This document shows positions 48,840 through 57,005 of a stretch of 64,000 bases of DNA, one piece after another. The notes under the pieces were generated by a model that saw only the letters and a list, made by a program, of their open reading frames with translations, was not told the origin of the DNA and searched no databases. Positions within the stretch are counted from its first letter, which is position 1, and every line of letters starts with the position of its first letter. Position numbers and translations under genes: made by a program. The DNA is from Sphingobacteriaceae bacterium (GTDB lineage: Bacteria > Bacteroidota > Bacteroidia > B-17B0 > Aurantibacillaceae). The stretch covers positions 62,001-126,000 of the forward strand of contig JADJXI010000017.1 in NCBI GenBank assembly GCA_016715905.1, written 5' to 3'.

Positions 48840-50726
48840 ATGTGTGGAATAGCCGGCATAGTATCAGAAACACGCTCCGAGGCCGATCTAAAACAATATG
48901 TTGCCAACATGAATAATAGTCAGGCTCACAGAGGGCCTGATCACGATGCTATTTGGTATAACGCCCCTGTTTGTTTAGGCCATCGACGCTTATCTATCAT
49001 TGACCCCAACCCAAATTCCAATCAGCCATTACACACCAACGATAACCGTTATGTTATTGTTTATAATGGTGAATTATACAACTACGCCGAACTTAAGTTA
49101 GAGTTACAACGGACTTCTCAGGGAAGCCATCAAAATCCGTATTTTTTCAAAACAAACAGCGACACCGAAGTAATACTTGCAGCTTATTTGCGTTGGGGTA
49201 AAGATTGCCTTAAGTACTTTAATGGCATGTTTGCTTTTGTTATATACGATAAAATAGATAAAAAATTATTCGCAGCAAGAGATCGGCAAGGTGTAAAACC
49301 TTTCTATTTTCATAATGGAACAGAAGCATTTTTATTTGCGAGTGAATTACGAGCTATACTTCACTGTGGATTTAAAAAATTTACATTAAACAAAAAAAGT
49401 TTGGCCGAATACGCCATGTATCAAACAGTTTATGCGCCTAACACCCTCATTCAAGGTGTTTATATGCTTGAGCCGGGTCATTATTTAGAATTACAAAATG
49501 GTAAACTGACGCAAAGTAAATACTACCAAATTAACCCCCAATACACTAATTCAAATGCTGCATATGAAGATGTTTGTTTAAAGGTGCAGGAATTATTAAC
49601 GCACTCGGTACAAAGAAGAATGGTAAGCGATGTTCCGTTTGGTGCATTTTTATCAGGGGGTATTGATTCAAGTATAGTGGTTGGTTTAATGAGTAAATTG
49701 AGTGCCGACAAAATAAACACCTTTAATATCAGCTTTGACGAAAGTGATTTTTCGGAATCTAAATACGCTCAACTCATTGCCAAAAAATTCAATACACAGC
49801 ATCATGAAATAAAAATAAAACCAAGCGAATTTCTTAAACTTTTACCTGAAGCCTTAAACGCCATGGACCATCCGAGCGGAGATGGCCCTAATACTTATGC
49901 GGTTTCTAAGGCTACTAAAAATGCGGGTGTAACTATGGCCTTAAGCGGAATTGGCGGTGATGAGTTATTTGCCGGATACGATGTTTTTAAAAGAATGGAT
50001 CAACTTAGCAAAAAACAATGGCTGAATTATGTTCCTGGTGTTGCCCGCAAAACTGCCGGTTTAATTATTCAGAAAAAGAAAAAATCAGTAAGCGGAGATA
50101 AAATAGCTGAATTGCTTTCTGAAAAAGAAATATCATTTGAAACCTCTTTCCCTTTAAACAGAAGTTTATATACCAAAAAAGAATTAACAAAACTTTTAAA
50201 AACGGCAGAGCCGGATAATCAAATTAAAGAAATTCTCCAAAAAGTTCCATTACAAAAAGGATGGCTTTTAAGTGCAATTTCCATAGCTGAAATTCAAACC
50301 TATTTACAAAACATATTGCTGCGCGACACCGATCAAATGAGTATGGCGGTTGCTTTAGAAGTACGGGAGCCTTTTTTAGATCATCTTTTGGTGGAGTATG
50401 TTTTGAATATTAAGGATGAGTTTAAATATCCTCACAGTCCAAAAAAATTGTTAACCGATAGTTTTAAAGATCTTTTACCTTCTGAAGTTATTAATAGACC
50501 CAAAATGGGATTTACATTCCCCTGGAAAGAATGGATGAAAAATGAATTAAAAACCTTTTGCGACAGTAATATTAAAGAACTGGCCGGCAGAAAATTATTT
50601 GAAGGTGACGAATTATTATTGATGTGGGAGAGGTTTTTGAATGGAGATCAAAAAATTACCTGGAGCAGAATCTGGCATTTGGTTGTTTTAAACCATTGGA
50701 TACAATTAAATAAAATTGAATACTAA
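48840..50726 (+). CDS. asnB: Asparagine synthase (glutamine-hydrolysing)-type amidotransferase
   Basis: A 628-residue protein starting MCGIAGIV, so Cys2 becomes the N-terminal glutaminase nucleophile. The Ntn domain has SQAHRGPDHDAIW and LGHRRLSIID. The synthetase domain starts near residue 240 with the PP-loop FLSGGIDSSIVVGL and later has ALSGIGGDELFAGYD. This is AsnB, but many AsnB-like genes in polysaccharide clusters amidate sugar uronic acids instead of aspartate. With glycosyltransferase and epimerase genes on both sides, the second role is plausible. Sequence alone cannot separate them. Confidence 0.9.
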   Translation: MCGIAGIVSETRSEADLKQYVANMNNSQAHRGPDHDAIWYNAPVCLGHRRLSIIDPNPNSNQPLHTNDNRYVIVYNGELYNYAELKLELQRTSQGSHQNPYFFKTNSDTEVILAAYLRWGKDCLKYFNGMFAFVIYDKIDKKLFAARDRQGVKPFYFHNGTEAFLFASELRAILHCGFKKFTLNKKSLAEYAMYQTVYAPNTLIQGVYMLEPGHYLELQNGKLTQSKYYQINPQYTNSNAAYEDVCLKVQELLTHSVQRRMVSDVPFGAFLSGGIDSSIVVGLMSKLSADKINTFNISFDESDFSESKYAQLIAKKFNTQHHEIKIKPSEFLKLLPEALNAMDHPSGDGPNTYAVSKATKNAGVTMALSGIGGDELFAGYDVFKRMDQLSKKQWLNYVPGVARKTAGLIIQKKKKSVSGDKIAELLSEKEISFETSFPLNRSLYTKKELTKLLKTAEPDNQIKEILQKVPLQKGWLLSAISIAEIQTYLQNILLRDTDQMSMAVALEVREPFLDHLLVEYVLNIKDEFKYPHSPKKLLTDSFKDLLPSEVINRPKMGFTFPWKEWMKNELKTFCDSNIKELAGRKLFEGDELLLMWERFLNGDQKITWSRIWHLVVLNHWIQLNKIEY

Positions 50727-51879
50727 CACAAATAAAAAAATAGCCATATTAATGGATTGGTATTTACCAGGCACTAAAGCCGGCGGACCGGTTAGATCCA
50801 TTCAATCTTTATCAGAAGTTTTAAAAGATAAATTTGAAATATGCATATTTACCAGTAATAAAGATTTAGGAAGTGATGTAGAATATAAAAATATTAAAAC
50901 AGATCAATTTATAGAAGCCGGTAACATTAAGTATTATTATTTCTCTCCCGAAAAAATGAATATGAGCAATATTATAGCTCAGATACAACTTTATAAACCC
51001 GATTGTGTTTACCTGAATAGCTTTTGGTCTTACTTATTTTCTATTGGTATCATAAAAGCTAAAAACAAAAATGAAATAAATTGTCCTATCATTTTAGCTC
51101 CAAGAGGGATGTTGAGTCCCGGAGCATTACACCTTAAGGCGATTAAAAAATATATATTCTTGTTGGTTGCTAAAATAAGTAATCTGTACAGAAACATTAC
51201 TTTTCATGCCAGCAATAAGCTAGAAGAACGATTTGTTAAAAAGCAATTTCCAAAAGCAAAAGTAAATATCATATCAAACATAAATGCCGGTTTGCCTAAT
51301 TCTAATATTAGAATCAAAAACGTGCATGAATTAAAACTATTTTATTTATCCAGAATAGATCGCGTAAAAAACCTCCATTTTGCTCTTGAAATTTTAGCAA
51401 AAATACCCTCAAAGTATCAAATTGTATATGATATTTACGGGAACATGGAAAATGAATCTTATTGGAATGAATGTTTTGACTTAATTCAAAAATTACCAAA
51501 TAATATTAAAGTAAAGTATAAGAAGCAACTTGCTTTTGATGAAGTTCAAAGTACAATTTCAAATTATCATGCTTTATTTTTACCAACATTAAATGAAAAT
51601 TTTGGCCATTCCATTGTAGAAAGTTTAATGAGTGGTTGTGCGGTGATATGTAGCGATCAAACACCTTGGACGGACATGAATGAAAAGGCTTGCGGTTTTG
51701 CATTTCCTTTAACCCAAAAACAGTATTTTATTGATGCCATCCGTACATTAGCCGAAGAAGATCAACATAAATTTAACCAAAGAAGTAAGCAGGCAATTAA
51801 TTATATTAGCGGTAAAATGAAAGTAGAAGAAACCATACAACAATATATAAACATGTTTAATGGAAGCATTAAAAACTAA
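50716..51879 (+). CDS. Glycosyltransferase family 4-like protein
   Basis: A 387-residue GT-B glycosyltransferase. The start is TTG at 50716, inside the end of asnB (11-nt overlap). It keeps the first beta strand KKIAILMDWYLPGTKAGGPV, which an ATG at 50752 would remove. The acceptor-side G-rich loop is followed by 'LAPRGMLSPGALHLKAIKKY', KLFYLSRIDRVKNLHFALEI-type sequence at the start of the C-terminal domain, and the donor site FLPTLNENFGHSIVESLMSG. WYLPGTKAGGPVRS is typical of the WcaI/EpsF-like group that builds exopolysaccharide. It overlaps the acetyltransferase gene by 20 nt. Confidence 0.88.
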   Translation: MNTNTNKKIAILMDWYLPGTKAGGPVRSIQSLSEVLKDKFEICIFTSNKDLGSDVEYKNIKTDQFIEAGNIKYYYFSPEKMNMSNIIAQIQLYKPDCVYLNSFWSYLFSIGIIKAKNKNEINCPIILAPRGMLSPGALHLKAIKKYIFLLVAKISNLYRNITFHASNKLEERFVKKQFPKAKVNIISNINAGLPNSNIRIKNVHELKLFYLSRIDRVKNLHFALEILAKIPSKYQIVYDIYGNMENESYWNECFDLIQKLPNNIKVKYKKQLAFDEVQSTISNYHALFLPTLNENFGHSIVESLMSGCAVICSDQTPWTDMNEKACGFAFPLTQKQYFIDAIRTLAEEDQHKFNQRSKQAINYISGKMKVEETIQQYINMFNGSIKN

Positions 51880-52414
51880 TCTGGCCACATTTAATAATAA
51901 ATGGTATAAACCCGGAAGTATTTTAAAGAGGGCGCTTTGGTATTTAACAAGCGTTACTTTCTTTAAATCTTCTTTTCCCTTTTACAATATTAAAAGATTT
52001 CTGTTACGTTTGTTTGGTGCATATGTTGGCAAAAATGTGATTATTAAACCGCACGTTACCATTAAATATCCCTGGAAATTACATCTTGGTGACTATGTCT
52101 GGATTGGAGAGTATGCCTGGATTGACAATCTGGCTAAAGTAACCTTAAAAAACAATTCTTGCGTGTCGCAAGGCGCTTTGTTACTATGTGGTAATCATAA
52201 TTACAAAAAAACAACTTTTGATTTAATTATTGGTGAAATAACTTTAGAGGAAGGAGCCTGGGCCGGAGCCAAAACCGTTATTTGCCCAGGTGTAAAGTTA
52301 GGGTCTCATAGTCTATTAACGGTTGGCAGTATTGCTACATCAAACCTGGAAGCTTATTGGATTTATCAAGGAAATCCGGCCACAAAACTAAAACCTCGTA
52401 TTATTAAGTCTTAA
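51860..52414 (+). CDS. WcaF-like hexapeptide-repeat acetyltransferase
   Basis: A 184-residue acetyltransferase of the left-handed beta-helix type, similar in layout to colanic-acid WcaF. An N-terminal helical part (WYKPGSILKRALWYLTS) is followed by hexapeptide strands (VGKNVIIKPHVTIKYPWKL, LGDYVWIGEYAWID). The catalytic His lies in LLLCGNHNYKKTTF and the final coil in AWAGAKTVICPGVKLG. It probably acetylates a sugar of the exopolysaccharide. It is the last gene of the overlapping polysaccharide run; a gap of 93 bp follows. Confidence 0.88.
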   Translation: MEALKTNLATFNNKWYKPGSILKRALWYLTSVTFFKSSFPFYNIKRFLLRLFGAYVGKNVIIKPHVTIKYPWKLHLGDYVWIGEYAWIDNLAKVTLKNNSCVSQGALLLCGNHNYKKTTFDLIIGEITLEEGAWAGAKTVICPGVKLGSHSLLTVGSIATSNLEAYWIYQGNPATKLKPRIIKS

Positions 52415-52507
52415 TTGAATAATAACCAATCTTTGTCCGATAAGATTCTTGATTTGACGAAAAAAATAGGCTATTTGTATTCAAACAGTTAACTTAGATT
52501 CTCTATT

Positions 52508-52861
52508 GTGGTAATTCCTCAAACTCAACATACTCCGCTAGTTGTAGCTTCCGAAGACGAAGGAATTATAAGTATTAAAGGAAAAATTATTCCTGAAAAT
52601 CCTGATGAATTTTTCAATCAGCTTGAAGTGCTGACGGAACAATGTATCATTAAAACCAAAAATGAAAACATAAGTTTAAATATTCAGCTTGATTATTTCA
52701 ACACAACTTCATCAAAAATGCTGGCCAAATATTTTAAGTCGCTTTTAATAAAACAGCCGCAAATAAACTGGCATTACGAAAAAGGAGATGATTCTATTAA
52801 AGAAGCAGGTGAGGATTATTCATCCATGCTCAATTTTCCGTTTAATATAATTGAGATTTAA
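52508..52861 (+). CDS. SiaC-family (DUF1987) regulatory phosphoprotein
   Basis: A 117-residue protein, start GTG at 52508 (MVIPQTQHTPLVVASEDEG). The typical order of the family is seen: 'GIISIKGKIIPENPDEFF' near the start, then 'ISLNIQLDYFNTTSSKMLAK', whose NTTSSK contains the phosphorylatable Thr of SiaC. In Pseudomonas, SiaC is phosphorylated by SiaB, dephosphorylated by the PP2C protein SiaA, and activates the diguanylate cyclase SiaD. Neither SiaB nor SiaD is in the window. A SpoIIE/PP2C phosphatase lies at 57006-59147 and could be the partner (inference). Its stop is directly next to that of the convergent RelA/SpoT gene. Confidence 0.85.
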   Translation: MVIPQTQHTPLVVASEDEGIISIKGKIIPENPDEFFNQLEVLTEQCIIKTKNENISLNIQLDYFNTTSSKMLAKYFKSLLIKQPQINWHYEKGDDSIKEAGEDYSSMLNFPFNIIEI

Positions 52862-55060
52862 TTATTTCTCGTCAATTCTTTCCACTCTTCTTACCCCCTT
52901 TACTTTTTTCAACTTTTCCAATAAATGACTTAAATGTTTGGTGTCATGTACATAAACCATAACGGTTCCTTCAAAAATTCCATCCTCGGTATCAAAATTA
53001 ATTGAACGCATGTTTATGCTATTTTCATTTGAAATAACTTTGGTAATGTTATTTACTATGCCTAATTCATCAGTACCGGAAATTTTTATTCCGGCTAAAA
53101 ATGATATGAGTTGTTCATTATTCCATTTCGCTTTTACCACGCGATAAGCATAATTTGAAAGTAATTTAATGGCGTTGGGGCAGTTCACCCTATGAATTTT
53201 AATTCCTTCGCTCACGGTGATAAATCCAAAAACATCATCGCCGGGAATGGGATTACAGCAAGGTGAAAGCTTATAATCCAATTCTTGCAAATCATCACCT
53301 ATCACCAACATGTTGGAAGAACCTCTGGCATTGGTAACCAATTGTTCTAATTTTGGCGCATCCCCTTTTTTACCAATTTTAAGTGGCGCTTCTTTAAATT
53401 TAATAAATTGTTTGATTTCCTTAGTGTCTACATTTCCCAAGGCCGCACGATAAAATAATTCTAATGAGGATGGCAATTTTAAATAATTACAAAAATCATT
53501 TACATTCTGCAAAGTGAAATCCAATTTATTTTTATAGAACTTTCTTTCTAAAATTTCTTTACCACCTTCTGCTACTTTTTTACGTTGCTCTTTTAATGAA
53601 TTTTTTATTTTAGACTTCGCTTTGGCAGTAATTACAAAATTTAGCCAATCGTCTTTAGGTGTTTGTTTATTGCTGGTTAAGATTTCTATCTGATCACCAC
53701 TTTTTAATATATAACTTAATGGAACTAATTTGTGATTAACTTTTGCACCTATGCAGTGTTCTCCTACCTTGGTGTGAATTTCAAATGCAAAATCCAATGC
53801 CGTTGATCCTACAGGGAGAGTTTTCATATCTCCCTTAGGTGTGAAAGCAAATAATTCATCGCTGAATAAATTCAATTTAAAATCATCGATAAATTCCAGT
53901 GCATTAGGATCCGGACTCTCTAACATTTCTCGCACTCTCGACAACCAACCTTCTAATTTACTTTCTTTATCCGCAGCACTTTCTTTATACTTCCAATGAG
54001 CTGCATATCCGTTTTCGGCCAACTCATCCATTCTAACGGTTCTGATTTGAACTTCCACCCACTTTCCTTCCGGACCCATAACTGTTGTATGTAAGCTTTC
54101 GTATCCATTACTTTTTGGAGTGCTTATCCAATCGCGAAGTCGATCAGGGCTTGGATGATAAAAATCTGTTATGATAGAATATACTTTCCAGCAATCGGAT
54201 TTCTCCAGATCTAGAGGTGTATCAATAACAATTCGAATGGCAAATAAATCATATATTTCTTCAAAAGTAACTTGTTTGGATTTAATTTTATTAAAGATGC
54301 TGAAAATGGATTTTGGTCTGCCAAAAATTTTAAACTTAAATCCTTGTTCACTTAAAATTTCCTTTAATGGTTCGATGAACTTTTGTACAAATTTCTTTCG
54401 TTCAGGTTCCGATTCCTGTAATTTTAAAGCTATGTCATTATATGAATCGGCATCAGTATATTTTAATCCCAGATCTTCCAGTTCCGTTTTAATGGCATTC
54501 AATCCTAAACGATGTGCCAGAGGAGCGTACAAAAAAAGAGTTTCTCCGGCAATTTTAATTTGTTTATCACGCTTCATGTGCTCCAGTGTGCGCATGTTAT
54601 GAAGTCGGTCTGCCAGTTTTATAAAAATAACCCGCACATCTTCACTCATGGTTAACAACACTTTTCTGAAATTCTCGGCCTGAAGAGAAGAAGTGTGATC
54701 AATAACTTCAGATATTTTTGTTAATCCGTTTATAATTTGCGAAACCTTTTCACCAAACAGTCCTTTAATATCATCTAAGCTTAAATCCGTGTCTTCCACG
54801 GTATCATGCAATAAAGCACAAACCACACTTGTGGCGCCAAGTCCGATTTCTTCTGCACAAATCTGAGCTACTGCTATGGGGTGATAAATATAGGGTTCGC
54901 CGCTTTTGCGACGCATTTCTTTATGCGCCTCAACGGCTACCTCAAATGCTTTTCGGATAATTTCCTTATCGCCCTTTTCGAGCCTGCGCTTACAAGCTTT
55001 AATTAACTCCTTGTAACGGTGTAGAATTTCTTTTTTTTCTGCAACAAGGTCGATTTTCAT
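52862..55060 (-). CDS. Bifunctional (p)ppGpp synthetase/hydrolase (RelA/SpoT homologue)
   Basis: A 732-residue long RSH. The hydrolase domain has His45, the HD pair His85-Asp86 (ALLHDTVEDTDLS) and FIKLADRLHNMRTL, so hydrolysis should be active. The synthetase domain covers about 245-360 (KIFGRPKSIFSIFNKIKSK, DLFAIRIVI, TPKSNGYESLHTTV, WVEVQIRT). The TGS domain (about 395-455; LFAFTPKGDMKTLPVGSTA), a zinc-finger/helical region (SPCCNPIPGDDVFGF) and a C-terminal ACT domain (about 660-732) follow. This is the single bifunctional Rel of most Bacteroidota. It sets ppGpp levels in response to starvation. Confidence 0.95.
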   Translation of the reverse strand: MKIDLVAEKKEILHRYKELIKACKRRLEKGDKEIIRKAFEVAVEAHKEMRRKSGEPYIYHPIAVAQICAEEIGLGATSVVCALLHDTVEDTDLSLDDIKGLFGEKVSQIINGLTKISEVIDHTSSLQAENFRKVLLTMSEDVRVIFIKLADRLHNMRTLEHMKRDKQIKIAGETLFLYAPLAHRLGLNAIKTELEDLGLKYTDADSYNDIALKLQESEPERKKFVQKFIEPLKEILSEQGFKFKIFGRPKSIFSIFNKIKSKQVTFEEIYDLFAIRIVIDTPLDLEKSDCWKVYSIITDFYHPSPDRLRDWISTPKSNGYESLHTTVMGPEGKWVEVQIRTVRMDELAENGYAAHWKYKESAADKESKLEGWLSRVREMLESPDPNALEFIDDFKLNLFSDELFAFTPKGDMKTLPVGSTALDFAFEIHTKVGEHCIGAKVNHKLVPLSYILKSGDQIEILTSNKQTPKDDWLNFVITAKAKSKIKNSLKEQRKKVAEGGKEILERKFYKNKLDFTLQNVNDFCNYLKLPSSLELFYRAALGNVDTKEIKQFIKFKEAPLKIGKKGDAPKLEQLVTNARGSSNMLVIGDDLQELDYKLSPCCNPIPGDDVFGFITVSEGIKIHRVNCPNAIKLLSNYAYRVVKAKWNNEQLISFLAGIKISGTDELGIVNNITKVISNENSINMRSINFDTEDGIFEGTVMVYVHDTKHLSHLLEKLKKVKGVRRVERIDEK

Positions 55061-55108
55061 AGTACTGTTAATGCGAATGCTATTACCAAAGTTACAAATT
55101 ATTTTTCT

Positions 55109-56998
55109 TTATAACCTATCCTTCACTATGGCTTCCACCACCAATGGGTCGAGTAGTGTAGAAACGTCGCCCAACTGATGAATTTCACCCTCCGCTATCT
55201 TACGTAAAATTCGTCTCATAATTTTCCCGCTTCTTGTTTTAGGCAAGCCACTTACAATTTGAATTTTATCTGGCTTGGCTATAGGACCAATTATTTTAGT
55301 AACTAACTCCAATATTTCTTTCCTCATATTTTCTACCGGTACATTTGCATCCAACGCTATGCAATAGGCATAAATTCCCTGACCTTTAATTTCATGTGGA
55401 TATCCCACCACTGCAGACTCTACAATGTTAGGGTGTTCATTTATTGCACTTTCCACTTCCGCTGTACCGATACGATGACCACTTACATTGATTACATCAT
55501 CTACTCTTCCTGTAATTCGGTAATATCCATCCTTATCTCTTTTACATCCATCACCGGTAAAATATAAATTCGGGTACGTTGCAAAATAAGTTTGTCTACA
55601 GCGTTCATGATCGCCGTAGGTAGTTCTAATTATAGAAGGCCAAGGAAACTTAATACATAAATTTCCTTCCACCTCATTACCTAAAATTTCATTTCCCTTA
55701 TCATCCACCAAAAGGGGTTGAATGCCCGGCAAAGGTAAAGTAGCAAAACCGGGTTTTATTTTTGTGATATTTGCCAATGGAGAAATTAATATTCCTCCAG
55801 TTTCTGTTTGCCACCAGGTATCCACTATTGGGCATTTTTCTTTTCCTATATTTTTAAAATACCATTGCCAGGCTTCTTCATTAATTGGCTCCCCTACACT
55901 CCCTAAAACTTGTAAAGAATCCAAACGGTATGGACTCACATAATCCAATCCGGCGGCTTCCAAAGCCCGAATAGCTGTGGGCGCTGTATAAAAAACATTT
56001 ACTTTATATTTATCTACCACATTCCAGAATCGGCCCGCATCAGGATAATTTGGAACTCCTTCAAATAACACAGAAGTTGCTCCGCACAATAGCGGACCGT
56101 AAGTAATATAAGAATGTCCGGTAATCCAACCCACATCAGCAGTGCACCAGTAAATTTGGTTGCTTTGATACTGAAATACATTTAAAAAAGTATAAGCAGT
56201 ATAAACCATATATCCACCGCTTGAATGCACAACACCTTTAGGTTTACCTGTACTACCTGATGTGTAAAGAATAAATAAAGGATCTTCGCTATCCATTTCA
56301 ACGGGGTTACAAGTGCTTTTTTGTTTAATTACTTCAGTATCCCAATCTAAATCCCTTCCCTTTACCATTTCTACTTTTTCATGCGTCCGTTTTTTCACTA
56401 TCACATGATTAACCGAAGAGCAATTTTTTAAAGCTTCGTCTACCGTACTTTTCATTGGAATTTGTTTTGCCCCTCGAAATGCACCATCACTAGTTAAAAC
56501 AAGTTTACAAGAACTATCATTAATTCTGTCAGTTAACGATTGTGAGCTAAAACCTCCGAATACAACGGAATGCACAGCGCCAATTCGAGCACATGCCAAC
56601 AATGCATAAATAGCTTCAGGTATCATTGGTAAATAAATACATATACGATCACCTTTTTTAATTTCCAATTCCAACAGCAGATTTGCTAATTTACAAACCT
56701 CATCATGCAATGTTTGATAAGTTATTATTTGCGGATTGCTATTTATTTCATTGGCTTCAAAAATAAACGCTGTGTCTTTTGCTCTTGCAGGCAAGTGGCG
56801 GTCTATACAATTTTCGGTAATATTTAATTTCCCGTTGATAAACCACTTAATATCCGGTGATTTAAAATTCCACTCCAACACTTTGGTCCATTTCTTTTTC
56901 CAAACAAAGTGTTGAGCTATTTCCCCCCAAAACTTTTCCGGCTTTTCTACGCTTTTTTGGTAAGCAGTTTGGTATTCCTCTAATGTGTTAATTTTCAT
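55109..56998 (-). CDS. acs: Acetyl-CoA synthetase
   Basis: The ATG at 56996-56998 (MKINTLEEYQTAYQKSVEKP) gives 629 residues. The open frame extends 14 codons upstream into the phosphatase gene, but this part is not conserved. The enzyme activates acetate to acetyl-CoA through acetyl-AMP. It has the AMP-binding P-loop YTSGSTGKPKGVVHS, 'YWCTADVGWITGHSYITYGP', DTWWQTETGGILIS, GRVDDVINVSGHRIGTAEVE and the C-terminal acetylation-site motif PKTRSGKIMRRILRK. It begins 7 nt after the stop of the SpoIIE-phosphatase gene and is probably co-transcribed with it, which hints at a shared carbon-source signal. Confidence 0.95.
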   Translation of the reverse strand: MKINTLEEYQTAYQKSVEKPEKFWGEIAQHFVWKKKWTKVLEWNFKSPDIKWFINGKLNITENCIDRHLPARAKDTAFIFEANEINSNPQIITYQTLHDEVCKLANLLLELEIKKGDRICIYLPMIPEAIYALLACARIGAVHSVVFGGFSSQSLTDRINDSSCKLVLTSDGAFRGAKQIPMKSTVDEALKNCSSVNHVIVKKRTHEKVEMVKGRDLDWDTEVIKQKSTCNPVEMDSEDPLFILYTSGSTGKPKGVVHSSGGYMVYTAYTFLNVFQYQSNQIYWCTADVGWITGHSYITYGPLLCGATSVLFEGVPNYPDAGRFWNVVDKYKVNVFYTAPTAIRALEAAGLDYVSPYRLDSLQVLGSVGEPINEEAWQWYFKNIGKEKCPIVDTWWQTETGGILISPLANITKIKPGFATLPLPGIQPLLVDDKGNEILGNEVEGNLCIKFPWPSIIRTTYGDHERCRQTYFATYPNLYFTGDGCKRDKDGYYRITGRVDDVINVSGHRIGTAEVESAINEHPNIVESAVVGYPHEIKGQGIYAYCIALDANVPVENMRKEILELVTKIIGPIAKPDKIQIVSGLPKTRSGKIMRRILRKIAEGEIHQLGDVSTLLDPLVVEAIVKDRL

Positions 56999-57005
56999 AT
57001 CCTCG

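Noticed and set aside
54171..54602. 143-codon plus-strand frame inside the RelA/SpoT gene
   Set aside because: It is antisense to conserved synthetase and hydrolase domains. Its composition is typical of a shadow frame.
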